Counted from the stretch's first letter, positions 23,906 to 33,032 are shown. The stretch: 64,000 nt of DNA from Thermopolyspora sp040678635 (GCF_040678635.1 NZ_JBFATZ010000001.1:310001-374000), one strand, 5' to 3'. Made by a program: numbers and translations. The notes: generated by a model from the letters alone, not told the origin.

Positions 23906-25444
23906 TCATCGGCCGATGGCCGCGCCGGTGACGGCGCGCGGGTCGGACGCGCCGGCGAGCGTCCCGTCGGGGCGTACGTCGATGAGGTGGGCGTGGCCGA
24001 AGCCGCCCCCGTACGGCCGGGCCTCCACGGTGTGGCCGCGCTCCCGCAGCCCGTCGGCCCACGGCGAGCCCTCCTCGACGCGGACGCTCGCCTCGTCGGG
24101 GGAGTCCCAGGCGTCGAAGCCGGTCGGCCCCGTGCCGGTGACCCAGCGGGGCGAGCGAATCGCCCGGCCGGGCGACTCGCCGTGCCGCAGCAGCCGGGTG
24201 AGCACCTGCAGCAGGATCTGCGGCTGCCCGTCGCCGCCCATCGTCCCGGCCACCGTCCGCAGCGACCCGTCGGGCCGGGTCACCAGGGCGGGGGTCAGCG
24301 TGTGCGGCGGACGCCGCCCCGGCCCGTACTCGGCCGGATGACCGGGCGTCAGGCAGAACCCCAGCCCGCGATTGTGCAGGTTGATGCCGGTTCGGGGTTC
24401 GAAGAGCATGCTGCCGAACCCGGCCGCGTTCGACTGGATCAGCGAGACGCCCATGCCGTCGCCGTCCACCACGCACAGGTAGGTGGTGTCGCCGGGCGAC
24501 GCCAGGTCCCGCACGGTCGCCCGCCGCGTCGGGTCGATCATGGCCCGCCGCTCGTCGGCCGAGGCCAGCACCGGGCCGACGTCCGCGCCGTCGTGCAGCA
24601 CATCGGGCCGGTCGTGGCCCGCCACCCGGGCGGACTCGACGAGCAGGTGCGCCCACGCGGCGTCGTCCGGGTCGTCCAGGTCGTTCAGCGGCTCCAGACC
24701 GGCGGCGATCGTCAGCGACAGCGGCAGCAGGTATCCCTGCGAGTTCGGCGGGATCGTCCACACATCGTGCCCGAACACCCGCGCGCCGAGCGGCTCCACC
24801 CATTCGGCGTTGCCGCGGGCCAGATCCTCCTCGACGTACTCCCCGCCGCCGAGCTCGATCAGCCCGGCCCCGAACTCGCCGAGGTAGAAGCCGTCCCGCC
24901 CGTCCTTGGCGATCGCCTCAAGGGCCCGCGCCACGCCGGGGCGCCGGATCAGGTCGCCCGCGGAGATCGGCTCCGGGACCTCGGGCATGGCGGTGGCCAT
25001 GCGGGCGAGCAGCGGCGCGGCCGGGAATCCGTCCCGCGCGTGCCCGATCGCCGGCGCCAGCAGCTCGGGCAGCGGCAGCCGCCCGTGCCGCGCGTGCAAC
25101 GCCAGCCAGCCATCCACGCATCCCGGCACCGTCACCGACCGGATGTCCCATTGAAACGGCATCCGCCGATGCCCCTCGCCCCGCAGCCGCTCCGGATCGG
25201 CCCCCGACCCCGCCCGCCCGGACGCGTTCAACGCCTCCGGCGGCCCGGCCGAGGCGTGGACGAGCGCGAACAGGTCGCCGCCGAGGCCGCACATGTGCGG
25301 CGAGGTCACCGCCAGCACCGCGTTCGCCGCGATCGCGGCGTCCACCGCCGACCCGCCGCGCTCCAGCATCAGCAACCCGGCGAACGAGGCGAGGTGATCA
25401 ACCGTACAAACCATTCCGTTACGGGCATATCGCGTGTGCCGCAC
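23906..25444 (-). CDS. gamma-glutamyltransferase family protein
   Basis: The 512-aa protein is an Ntn-hydrolase of the GGT family. The large-subunit part contains 'GGSAVDAAIAANAVLAVTSPHMCGLGGDLF'; the small subunit would begin at the catalytic Thr320 in 'PGDTTYLCVVDGDG', which is followed by 'QSNAAGFGS' and the conserved 'GGDGQPQILLQVLTRLL'. It would self-cleave and hydrolyse or transfer gamma-glutamyl groups. No signal peptide is evident, so unlike many GGTs it appears cytosolic. The GTG at 25444 is used; the internal Met11 is a possible alternative start. Confidence 0.9.
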   Translation of the reverse strand: MRHTRYARNGMVCTVDHLASFAGLLMLERGGSAVDAAIAANAVLAVTSPHMCGLGGDLFALVHASAGPPEALNASGRAGSGADPERLRGEGHRRMPFQWDIRSVTVPGCVDGWLALHARHGRLPLPELLAPAIGHARDGFPAAPLLARMATAMPEVPEPISAGDLIRRPGVARALEAIAKDGRDGFYLGEFGAGLIELGGGEYVEEDLARGNAEWVEPLGARVFGHDVWTIPPNSQGYLLPLSLTIAAGLEPLNDLDDPDDAAWAHLLVESARVAGHDRPDVLHDGADVGPVLASADERRAMIDPTRRATVRDLASPGDTTYLCVVDGDGMGVSLIQSNAAGFGSMLFEPRTGINLHNRGLGFCLTPGHPAEYGPGRRPPHTLTPALVTRPDGSLRTVAGTMGGDGQPQILLQVLTRLLRHGESPGRAIRSPRWVTGTGPTGFDAWDSPDEASVRVEEGSPWADGLRERGHTVEARPYGGGFGHAHLIDVRPDGTLAGASDPRAVTGAAIGR

Positions 25445-25447
25445 GCC

Positions 25448-26144
25448 TCAGACTGTACGGCCTGCACCCCGCCCCACCAAGGCGGCGGTGAGCGCGGCGA
25501 ACCAGGCGTCGGCGTGCGGACACGCTCGCCTGATCGCGTCGATGCCGACCTCGGCTATGACCAGGGGGCCATCAGACGTCTTGCGGTAGCGCGGGCACAG
25601 GTTCAGAAGTCGTTTGGAGGGGGCGGTGCTGGGGCCGTCGTTCACGAGTTCGGCCCCCTCCGCGTCGGCGACGAGTTTGCGTACGGCGGCGGGCAGCGTG
25701 GCATCGCCGCTCAACGCCCCCAGCTCATCGTGACCGAGCAGCACCCACGCCTCGATCTCGTGCAGGACCAGGTTGGGCAGGAAGCGATGGTCGCCGATGG
25801 CTTCGCCAATGGCACGTTCGACATGGGCCACGCGTTCATGCGGTGTCCCCGGTGGCCGCGTGGACATCCCCGGAACATCCGCTGGAAGCCCGTAGTAGTC
25901 GAGCAGCGTCGTCAACGTGGTGATCGAGGGGTCGCGCAGAAGCAGACGGATCTCCCTCGCGAGTCTGCCCCACGCGGCCAGCCCACCCTTGTGGGGCGGC
26001 ACCGCCCGCAGGTCGTCTCGTCGTGAATATCGACTGGGTGACGACGATGTCGGCCGAACTCAGATACGGGTCGATGACCTCGCGGACGACGGTCTCCTCG
26101 GTCTGCCCCTCGCACAGGATGTGCAGCCGGCGCACTCCGGTCAC
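25448..26144 (-). pseudogene. DUF4276 family (TOPRIM-like) protein, frameshifted
   Basis: The gene starts at GTG in a GTGA overlap with the upstream ATPase. The first frame encodes 'RRLHILCEGQTEETVVREVIDPYL', in which 'EGxTEE' is the TOPRIM acidic motif of OLD-like nucleases, and continues to 'FTTRRPAGG'. The rest of the family ('HKGGLAAWGRLAREI', 'TTLLDYYGLPADVPGM', 'LPNLVLHEIEAWVL') follows in another frame. The 697-nt span needs one nucleotide removed near 26003-26012 to read through as 231 aa. No slippery heptamer is seen, so mutation (or a sequence error) is more likely than programmed frameshifting. Confidence 0.8.
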
Positions 26145-27244
26145 CGTGACTCTGCCTGGGGTCGGCCGCCGAGCAGGTTCTTCTCCCACAGTTCCCCCAG
26201 GGAGTAGTCGGTCAGCCAGTCCCGGAGGTGTTCCGGATCGGGGCGGCTGAAGACCGAAGCACCCTCGGCGCGTTCGACGACGATGAGGTCGTCGAGCTCG
26301 AACTGGTTCATCAGTGTCACCGACTGCGTGGCTATCAGCACCTGGCTTTCGCGGCCGGCCGCGCGCAGCATCTCGGCCAGTTGGACGATCGCGTACGGGT
26401 GCAGGCCCAGTTCCGGCTCGTCCAGTACGACCAACTGGGGAAGATCGGGCATGCTCAGGAGCGTGGTAAGGCAGATGAACCGCAGCGTTCCGTCCGACAG
26501 GGCGTCGGCGGGGAAGACCACGTCGGAGCCGTCCTGCCGCCAGCGCAGGCGCAGGCGGTCGTTCTCCTCGACGAGGACGAAATCCCGGAAGAACGGGGCG
26601 ACCTGCCGGACGGTCCGTACGATCCGGCGATAAGACGCCCTGTCGGTTTCCCGCAGGCGGAGCAGAATCGCGGCCAGGTTACCCGCGTCGGGGTGCAGCG
26701 CGAGGTTGTCGGAGGCGTAACCGGTCTGCTTGACGGGAGCGTTCCTGCTCGTGTCGTGAAAGTGGAAGACCCGGCACCCGCGCAGGATGTCCACCACGTG
26801 ACCGGCGACCGACTGCTGCCCAAACCGGCCGATCTCATCCAGCAGGTGGGTCTCCCGGTGGCCTCGGCCCAGTGACGAGACGAACGGCTCGGGGTACCCG
26901 TCGCCGTGGAACAGGATGCGTTCCTCGCCGAAGATCAGCTCATCCCGTGCCGAGGGGATGAGCGTCGCACGGTACTCGTTCGGCGGGGAATCCAGCCGCA
27001 GCGCGATGCGTGCGTCGCCCTTGGGCCCGCCATGGAGCAGGGCGGCCGCGCCGCCCGCCTGCCCGACGAAGAGGTTGAGCTCTCCGTCGACGATGCGGCC
27101 GAGCAGGGCGAGAGCGGAAATGAAGTTGCTCTTGCCCGCCCCGTTGGCGCCGACCAGGACGTTGAGATCGCGCAACTGCACCCGCGCTGAGCGAATCGAG
27201 GTATACCCCTCGATGGTGATCGATCGCAATCTGCTACGCCCCAT
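26141..27244 (-). CDS. AAA ATPase of the OLD/ABC-like class, paired with DUF4276
   Basis: The 367-aa protein has Walker A 'GANGAGKS' (32-39) after the typical 'ITIEGYTSIRSARVQLRDLNVLV' start, an ABC-like signature 'ADALSDGTLRF', Walker B 'LVVLDEPELGLHP' and the switch region 'IATQSVTLMNQF'. Such single-chain SMC/ABC-like ATPases form two-gene units with TOPRIM or other effector proteins in anti-phage systems (OLD, PARIS and relatives). Its partner DUF4276 gene directly follows with a 4-nt overlap but is frameshifted. GTG 27250 is an alternative start. Confidence 0.9.
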   Translation of the reverse strand: MGRSRLRSITIEGYTSIRSARVQLRDLNVLVGANGAGKSNFISALALLGRIVDGELNLFVGQAGGAAALLHGGPKGDARIALRLDSPPNEYRATLIPSARDELIFGEERILFHGDGYPEPFVSSLGRGHRETHLLDEIGRFGQQSVAGHVVDILRGCRVFHFHDTSRNAPVKQTGYASDNLALHPDAGNLAAILLRLRETDRASYRRIVRTVRQVAPFFRDFVLVEENDRLRLRWRQDGSDVVFPADALSDGTLRFICLTTLLSMPDLPQLVVLDEPELGLHPYAIVQLAEMLRAAGRESQVLIATQSVTLMNQFELDDLIVVERAEGASVFSRPDPEHLRDWLTDYSLGELWEKNLLGGRPQAESR

Positions 27245-27448
27245 GGCCACAGCTTAGATCGACTCGTTGGTCCGGGCCGCTGCTTTGTACCGCGTTCCCC
27301 CGGGCCGACGTCATCTGTACCGCAGCATTCCGGCAGGCCAGGCCAGAGGGGTGTCGCATTTACGTATCGATCGGTCAGTAATACGGTTGCACGGACCGGG
27401 CATCCTGTGCAGCGGAACGGCTGCTCCGGCCGCCGGAAGGAGACGACG

Positions 27449-27520
27449 GTGTTGAAATGCCTGACCCTTGGTGAGCGGACGGCCTTGCTCAAGGCCCCGG
27501 CCGACGGCAGGGAGGTCTGA
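27449..27520 (+). CDS. possible 23-aa upstream (leader) ORF
   Basis: A strong ribosome binding site (GGAAGGAG, 27436-27443) precedes a GTG-initiated frame of 23 codons that ends one nucleotide before the GTG of the enoyl-CoA hydratase gene. This arrangement suggests translational coupling or a leader peptide. It may also be the eroded tail of another gene. No known leader sequence is recognised. Confidence 0.3.
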   Translation: MLKCLTLGERTALLKAPADGREV

Positions 27521-27521
27521 G

Positions 27522-28313
27522 GTGGACGCCGCCCCCGTTGTCCTGGAGCGTGACGGCGCCGTGGCCGTCGTGACGCTCAACCGCCCAAAGCGGCGCAACG
27601 CGCTGGATGCCGGGCTCAAAACGGCGCTGCGGCGGGCGCTGGAGGAGGTGGCGTCCGACGACGCCGTCCGGGCCGTGCTGCTGACCGGTGCGGGCGGCGC
27701 GTTCTGCGCCGGACAGGACCTGGCCGAGCACGCGGCGGCGTTGCGCGCCGATGCCGAGCACGCGTTCGACACCGTCGAGGAGGATTACGCGCCGATCGTT
27801 CGGCTCCTGGCCACGATGGGCAAGCCGGTCGTCGCCGCCGTCAGTGGCACGTGCGTCGGCGCGGGGCTGGCTCTGGCGCTCGCCTGCGATCTGCGGGTGT
27901 TCGCCGAGGAGGCCGTACTCGCCACGGCGTTCACCGCGATCGGGCTCACCTGCGACTCCGGGCTGTCGCTGACGCTCACCCGGGCCGTCGGCGAGGCGCG
28001 GGCCAGGGAACTCGTGCTGCTCGGCGAGTCGTTCAGCGCCCGGCAGGCGGTGGAGTGGGGCATCTCGGGGCGTCTGGTGCCGCAGGCGGAGGTCGGTACG
28101 GCGGGCCGTGAGCTCGCGGCCAGGCTCGCGGCCGGGCCCACCGCCGCCTACGCGGAGTCCAAACGGCTGATCGCGGAGTCCTGGGGGCGGGACCTCGGCA
28201 CGGTGCTGGCGGCGGAGGGGCGTGCCCAGGCGCGGCTGGGTCTGACCGCCGACCATTCCGGCGCCGTTGAGGCGTTTCTGGCCAAGCGGAAGCCCGAGTT
28301 CCAGGGACGCTGA
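27522..28313 (+). CDS. enoyl-CoA hydratase/isomerase family protein
   Basis: The 263-aa crotonase-fold protein uses GTG 27522 with GGGAGG 7 nt upstream. 'LNRPKRRNALD', 'LTGAGGAFCAGQDL' (oxyanion-hole strand) and 'GTCVGAGLALALACDLRVFAEEAVLATAFTAIGL' are family hallmarks. The acidic residue in 'LTCDSGLSLTLTRAVG' matches the PaaG-type isomerase/hydratase position rather than the paired glutamates of classical enoyl-CoA hydratase. Substrate is unknown. It is a single-gene unit convergent with the amidohydrolase gene 35 bp away. Confidence 0.9.
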   Translation: MDAAPVVLERDGAVAVVTLNRPKRRNALDAGLKTALRRALEEVASDDAVRAVLLTGAGGAFCAGQDLAEHAAALRADAEHAFDTVEEDYAPIVRLLATMGKPVVAAVSGTCVGAGLALALACDLRVFAEEAVLATAFTAIGLTCDSGLSLTLTRAVGEARARELVLLGESFSARQAVEWGISGRLVPQAEVGTAGRELAARLAAGPTAAYAESKRLIAESWGRDLGTVLAAEGRAQARLGLTADHSGAVEAFLAKRKPEFQGR

Positions 28314-28348
28314 GCCCGGAAGGTGCCGCGGCGGCCCAGTCACCGGTC

Positions 28349-29719
28349 TCAGCTTCTCGCCCGCTGCCACACCCGGCGTCCCGCGATCACCGTGGCCGCG
28401 CAGCGGCCCGGCCCCTCCTCGATCAGGGTTCGGTACGGCTCCCGCGTACCGGTGTCGATGTCGAACACCGCGAAGTCGGCCCGCGCTCCCGGAATGAGCG
28501 CCCCGATGCGCCCCGGCCCCGAGGCCATGCCGAGCGCCCGCGCGCCGCCCTCGGTGGCCGCGCCGACGAGGCGGCGCTCCAGGTCGGCGTCGGTGTAGCC
28601 CTGTTCGCGGGCGAGGTCGCGTAGCAGCCGCACGTCCTCCAGCAGGTCCATCGACGGGCTGGAGGCCAGGGAGTCGGTGCCGACGGCGATGGGGTTGCCC
28701 TCCTCCAGGAGGGCCGCGACCTGCGGCGTGTCCAGGCCGAGGGTGCGGTTGGACCGGGGGCACAAGGCGATCACCGTGCCTCGCTTGCGCAGTACGCGTC
28801 GCTCGTCGGGGGTGAGGTAGACGGCGTGCGCGACGTGGCAGTGCTCGCCGAACACGCCCATGCCGTCGAGCAGGTCGACCGGGCCGAGCCCGGTGCCGCC
28901 CTCGCGCAGCACGGCGAAGTCGAAGCCGAGGTCGCGCACCATGCGGGCCAGCGGGCCGGTGCCGCGGACGGTGTATTCGCGCTCGTGCGCCGACTCGGCC
29001 AGGTGGATCTGCTGGCGCACCCGGTACGACCTGGCCAGCAAGGCGAGATCCTCAAGCACGGCCACGTCGAGCGCGTAGACGGCGTGCGGGGAGACGCCCA
29101 TCGGCAGCCCGGCCTCCTGCAGGGCGGTGATGAGGCGTTCGCGGCCCTCGGCGTGCCAGCTCTCCTCGGTGTCGCCGAGCACCTCCAGGTACGCCATGCC
29201 GGTCAGGCCCGCCTCGGCGTACGCGGCGGCGGCCTCCATGTCGGTGACCACGTCGGCGACGGCCGTGGTGCCGCTCGCGATCGCCGCGCGGGCGCCCTTG
29301 CGCGCGGCGGCCGCCCAGTCGACCTTGCGGCCGCGTCTCCTGCCGGTCGCGAGGGCGTCGGGGGCGCTGCTGGCCTCGGCGTACGCGGCGTCGAAGGCCG
29401 TCGACCACTCCTCAAGCGAGCCGTACCGGCGGCGGCCCAGCCGGGCCAGGCAGCTGAACTGCAGGTGCGTGTGCGCGTTGACCAGCCCGGCCACGACGAC
29501 CCCGTCCCACCGCACCTCGCGGTGCTCGCGGAAGGCGCCCGCGACCTCGCGGCGCGGCCCGGCGGCGAGCACCCGCCCCCGCCGTACGGCGAGCGCGCCC
29601 TCGCGCAGCGGCGGACCGGCGACCGGCAGCATGAGGGGAGCGGAGTGAACGACGACCCCCGCCGAACCCCGCCCGCCCGCGCCGGAGGCCACCCTGTGCC
29701 TCGTCCTCGCGGTCGTCAT
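28349..29719 (-). CDS. amidohydrolase (candidate aminofutalosine-type deaminase)
   Basis: The 456-aa protein is a TIM-barrel metal-dependent hydrolase: 'VAGLVNAHTHLQFS' provides the HxH pair, 'QIHLAES' the third His, 'HCHVAHAVYL' the fourth His and 'AVGTDSLAS' the Asp. The order and spacing fit deaminases of the TRZ/ATZ/aminofutalosine group, which in actinomycetes can serve the futalosine route to menaquinone. No other mqn gene is in the window, so the substrate is not proven. An inverted repeat lies 32 bp upstream of the ATG, which is preceded by AAGGGA. Confidence 0.85.
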   Translation of the reverse strand: MTTARTRHRVASGAGGRGSAGVVVHSAPLMLPVAGPPLREGALAVRRGRVLAAGPRREVAGAFREHREVRWDGVVVAGLVNAHTHLQFSCLARLGRRRYGSLEEWSTAFDAAYAEASSAPDALATGRRRGRKVDWAAAARKGARAAIASGTTAVADVVTDMEAAAAYAEAGLTGMAYLEVLGDTEESWHAEGRERLITALQEAGLPMGVSPHAVYALDVAVLEDLALLARSYRVRQQIHLAESAHEREYTVRGTGPLARMVRDLGFDFAVLREGGTGLGPVDLLDGMGVFGEHCHVAHAVYLTPDERRVLRKRGTVIALCPRSNRTLGLDTPQVAALLEEGNPIAVGTDSLASSPSMDLLEDVRLLRDLAREQGYTDADLERRLVGAATEGGARALGMASGPGRIGALIPGARADFAVFDIDTGTREPYRTLIEEGPGRCAATVIAGRRVWQRARS

Positions 29720-29750
29720 GCCGTCCCTTAGGGGAAGTTTGAGAGAATAA

Positions 29751-29767
29751 TGGGTAAACGGTACCCA
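29751..29767. promoter_or_regulatory. operator-like inverted repeat upstream of the amidohydrolase gene
   Basis: TGGGTA-N5-TACCCA, with an additional GTACCC half-site at 29772-29777, lies 32-48 bp upstream of the amidohydrolase start. A TTGAC (-35-like) element follows on the minus strand at about 29778-29783. This looks like a regulated promoter. Confidence 0.4.
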
Positions 29768-29842
29768 TACCGTACCCGTCAAGATAGTGATTTCGGCAGT
29801 GGTCATAACGGCCGAGAGCAGGGAAAAAACGCCGATTACGCG

Positions 29843-29974
29843 TCATTGGTCCGGTCGAAGGCCGGTTTCCGCCTCCAGGTCCGCCCGCCGGGCCGTGCCG
29901 AAACCCCGCGGCCGCATGGCGTTCGCCGTGTCCTCCGCGTCGAGCGACGCGTTCACCGTCACCGGGATGATCAT
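29843..29974 (-). pseudogene. fragment resembling the C-terminus of an EcfT-type transporter subunit
   Basis: A 43-codon frame reads 'IIPVTVNASLDAEDTANAMRPRGFGTARR'. The helix with 'AEDTANAMRPRGFG' is like the conserved C-terminal 'A..A...RGFG' coupling helix of energy-coupling-factor transmembrane proteins. No membrane segments or other ECF genes accompany it, and directly upstream (higher coordinates) lies a tandem duplication. It is most likely a rearranged remnant. The assignment depends on a single short motif. Confidence 0.3.
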
Positions 29975-29994
29975 CGGCCGTGGCGACGGCGGCC

Positions 29995-30222
29995 GCCGGA
30001 CCGGATCGCGGCCGTGGCCATGCTCGCGCGCCCGGCGCGCGTCGATCGTGCGTGTCGCGCCGCCACTGTGGATGGCGGGAACCGGAAGCTCGTACGGCCC
30101 CGGCAGTCGCCGGACCGGATCGCGGCCGTGGCCATGCTCGCGCGCCCGGCGCGCGTCGATCGTGCGTGTCGCGCCGCCACCGTGGACGGCGGGAACCGGA
30201 AGCTCGTGCGGCCTCGGCCGTC
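29995..30222. repeat. two tandem copies of a 114-bp unit
   Basis: Positions 29995-30108 and 30109-30222 are near-identical direct copies differing at only a few bases. The unit equals 38 codons, so frames through it stay open on both strands and repeat the same peptide. No gene convincingly includes it; it sits between the EcfT-like fragment and the STAND ATPase gene. Recent tandem duplication is the simplest explanation. Confidence 0.9.
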
Positions 30223-30338
30223 GCTTCGGCAACCCACCGAGAAAATCGCTTTCGTCTGGTTGAATCCATTGCATAGCTATTGCACAGCGACAGGCAGCGT
30301 CTGAAGCCGCATAAGGCGGCCCGTTTCGAAAGGATCGC

Positions 30339-33014
30339 ATGCCCGCGTTGCAGCGGAGAGGAGACGACGAGCGCGCCGGTTCTCGCCGGACGCGGTTGGC
30401 CGCGCCCGCCGCGGCCGGGTCGATCACGGCCGTCGCGACCAGCATGCTCACCTCCATCGACATCTGGGACCTGCCGGTGGCCGTCCGCATCGCCATCACC
30501 GTGGTCGCCTCGCTGCTGGTCGGGGTGGGCACGTGGGCGACCTCGCTGCAGGGCGGCGGCGAACGCCGGCCGGTACGGCCCGGCGGTGAGGACGTGCCGC
30601 CTCCGGCGCAGCTTCCGCCGCGCATCGCCCACTTCACCGGGCGCGGGGACGTGCTCGCCGAGCTGCGGGACCGGTTCGCTGCGGCGCAGCGCCGCCGGTC
30701 CCCGGTGACGCCGCTGGTGGTGTCGGTCTACGGCCAGGGCGGGGTGGGCAAGTCGGCGCTTGTCACCCGGTTCGCGCACGAGGTGCTCCGCGATTTCCCC
30801 GACGGGCAGCTCTACTTCGACCTGCGCGGCACCGCGGGGGACGTGGCGGGGGACGTGGCGGGGGACGAGACGGCGGACGTGCGGCCGGAGGAGGTGCTCA
30901 CCGGTTTCCTGCGCGCCCTCGGCGTGCGCCTCACCACCGACCCCGGCGGCCTGCGCGAACTCCAGAAATTGTGGTGGACCTGGACCAAAGACCGCCGAAT
31001 CCTAATATTTCTGGATAACGCGCAGAATGGTGACCAGGTGCAGGCGCTGATTCCGCCCGAGCCCGGCTGCGCCGTCCTCGTCACCTCGCGCCGCCCGCTT
31101 TTCCTGCGCAACGACTACGACATACAGCTCGGCGCGTTCACCGAGGCCCAGGGCATCGAACTGCTGGCCCGGCTGGCGGGCGACGAGCGTGTCGCCGCCG
31201 ACGTCGAGTCCGCCCAGGAGATCGTACGGCTCTGCGGCCACCTGCCCCTCGCGATCAGCATCTGCGGCGGCCGGCTCGCCACCCGCCCCGGCTGGAGCCT
31301 GCGCGAGCTCGCCGACCGCCTGCGCGACGAGCGCCGCCGCCTCGACCACCTGGAACTGGGCCCGCAGGTCGACAAGAGCGTGCGCGCCTCGGTGCAACTG
31401 TCCTACGACGCCTGCACCGACCTGCAGCGGCGGCTGCTGCGCCTGCTCGGCCTGCTCACCGCCCCCGACGTGCGGGCGTGGGCGGCAGGCGAACTGCTCG
31501 ACACCTCGCAACTGGACGGCGCCGACCAGCTTGAGGCCCTGGTGGACACCCAGCTCGCCGAGACCTCCGGCCGCGACGCCACCGGCGAGATGCGCTACCG
31601 GCTGCACGACCTGGTCCGGCTGTTCGCCCGCGAGCAGACCCTGCGCGAAGACCCCGAGCCGGCGCGCCGCGCCGCGATCGAGCGTTTCCTGTCCGGCTAC
31701 CGCCGCCGCGCCGAGGCGTACGCCACCTACCGCTGGCCCCAGGACTGGAGCCGCCGCGGCGTGGTACGGCGCCCCGCCGAGGACGTGGGGGAGCGGACGG
31801 ACGGCGACGTGCGGTCCCCGGCCTCCGACTGGTTCACCGCCGAGCGGCTCGGCCTGCTCGCCGCCGTCCACCTCGCCCGCGACCAGCGCATGTGGGAGCA
31901 GGCGTGGGGCATCGGCCGGGCGTTCTGCTCGCTGTGCCACTCCATGCGGGCGTTCTGGGCCGACTGGCGCAGCGTCGCCGAGATCACCTACCAGGCCGCC
32001 GAGGCCATGGGCGACGACCGCGCCCTCGGCATCGCCCTGCTGGAGCGGGCCGTCGTCGTCGGCAACCTCGGCAACGCCGAACGCGCCCGCGCCGACGCCG
32101 AACGCGCCCTGGAGATCTTCAACCGGCTCGGCGAGACCTGGTGGGCGGCGCGGGCGATGCGCAGCATCGGCATGACGCTGTTCAACTCCGGCAACCTCGA
32201 CCGGGGCCAGAACCACCTGCTCGACGCCCTCGGCGCGTTCGAGGCGATCGACGACCCCTGGTGGCTCGCCCGCACCCAGCGCAACCTCGCCGAGCTGCGG
32301 CTCGCCCAGCGCTCGTACGCCGAGGCCCGCGAGCTGGTCGAGCGGGCCCTGGCCGTCTTCCAGCGCGACGGCAACCGCTACTCCGAGGCCCAGACCCAGC
32401 GTGTCCTCGGCGAGGTCCTCGCCGCCGAGGCCCGCGTCCTGTCCGAACGCGGCGACGGCCAGGGCGCCGCCGCCAAGTACATCCTCGCCGGAAACGCGCT
32501 CAGATTCGCGATCAAGGCGTTTCGCGACCGCCACGAGGAGTGGGAGGAGGCCCGCGCCCTGCGCGCCGCCGGCGGCATCGGCGACCCGCAGAACCTCCTG
32601 CTGGAGCACCTGTACGTCCAGGACGCCAAACAGATGCTCGAACGCCTCGGCGACTCCTGGGGCGTGGCCCGCTCCGAACTCGCCGAGGGCTACGCCCTGC
32701 GCCGCCGCGGACGCCTCCCCGAGGCGATCTCCGTGCTGCGCCTCGCCGCCGCCCACTTCGCCGAACTCGGCGACCGCTGGTGGCAGGCCCGCAGCCTGCG
32801 CGCCCTCGCCACCTGTCTCATCGACGCCGGAGACCCCCACGAGGGCCGCCGCCACGCCGTCCGGGCCCTGGACATCTACACCAGCCTCGGCAACGCCGGC
32901 GGCATGGACCGCGCCCGCCAGGTCGTGGAACGCGCCGACGCCGAGCTCGCCCCCCGCGACCCGGGCCTCCTGCCGCGCGGCGAGGAGACCGCGGACCCCG
33001 GCGGCCCGGCCTGA
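30339..33014 (+). CDS. STAND-class NB-ARC ATPase with TPR repeats and N-terminal membrane segment
   Basis: This 891-aa protein starts at ATG with AAGGA 4 nt upstream. A single hydrophobic segment (about 50-68, 'IAITVVASLLVGVGTWATSL') precedes the NB-ARC domain: 'HFTGRGDVLAEL', Walker A 'GQGGVGKSAL' (about 132-141), Walker B 'ILIFLDNAQ' (about 221), 'GHLPLAISICGGRLA' and 'YRLHDLVRLFA'. The C-terminal half (about 540-870) consists of TPR units. A short 'GDVAGDVAGDE' repeat lies in the ATPase loop. There is no DNA-binding domain, so it is a membrane-tethered signalling or AfsR-like switch protein, possibly also defence-related. Confidence 0.88.
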   Translation: MPALQRRGDDERAGSRRTRLAAPAAAGSITAVATSMLTSIDIWDLPVAVRIAITVVASLLVGVGTWATSLQGGGERRPVRPGGEDVPPPAQLPPRIAHFTGRGDVLAELRDRFAAAQRRRSPVTPLVVSVYGQGGVGKSALVTRFAHEVLRDFPDGQLYFDLRGTAGDVAGDVAGDETADVRPEEVLTGFLRALGVRLTTDPGGLRELQKLWWTWTKDRRILIFLDNAQNGDQVQALIPPEPGCAVLVTSRRPLFLRNDYDIQLGAFTEAQGIELLARLAGDERVAADVESAQEIVRLCGHLPLAISICGGRLATRPGWSLRELADRLRDERRRLDHLELGPQVDKSVRASVQLSYDACTDLQRRLLRLLGLLTAPDVRAWAAGELLDTSQLDGADQLEALVDTQLAETSGRDATGEMRYRLHDLVRLFAREQTLREDPEPARRAAIERFLSGYRRRAEAYATYRWPQDWSRRGVVRRPAEDVGERTDGDVRSPASDWFTAERLGLLAAVHLARDQRMWEQAWGIGRAFCSLCHSMRAFWADWRSVAEITYQAAEAMGDDRALGIALLERAVVVGNLGNAERARADAERALEIFNRLGETWWAARAMRSIGMTLFNSGNLDRGQNHLLDALGAFEAIDDPWWLARTQRNLAELRLAQRSYAEARELVERALAVFQRDGNRYSEAQTQRVLGEVLAAEARVLSERGDGQGAAAKYILAGNALRFAIKAFRDRHEEWEEARALRAAGGIGDPQNLLLEHLYVQDAKQMLERLGDSWGVARSELAEGYALRRRGRLPEAISVLRLAAAHFAELGDRWWQARSLRALATCLIDAGDPHEGRRHAVRALDIYTSLGNAGGMDRARQVVERADAELAPRDPGLLPRGEETADPGGPA

Positions 33015-33032
33015 CGCGGGCGCGGGGGGCGG

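Noticed and set aside
26000..26012. Programmed ribosomal frameshift in the DUF4276 gene
   Set aside because: No slippery heptamer or obvious stimulatory pseudoknot; a mutation or sequence error explains the one-base shift more simply.
23987..26026. 679-codon plus-strand frame opposite the gamma-glutamyltransferase and DUF4276 genes
   Set aside because: Low-complexity Arg/Gln/Pro content and no family similarity; the opposite strand carries the real genes.
29995..30222. CRISPR-like array
   Set aside because: Only two contiguous 114-bp copies without spacers; a simple tandem duplication.
31002..32855. Long open frame on the minus strand opposite the STAND/TPR ATPase gene
   Set aside because: It mirrors the codon structure of the real gene, has no domain and no start with a ribosome binding site; long antisense frames are expected at this G+C.
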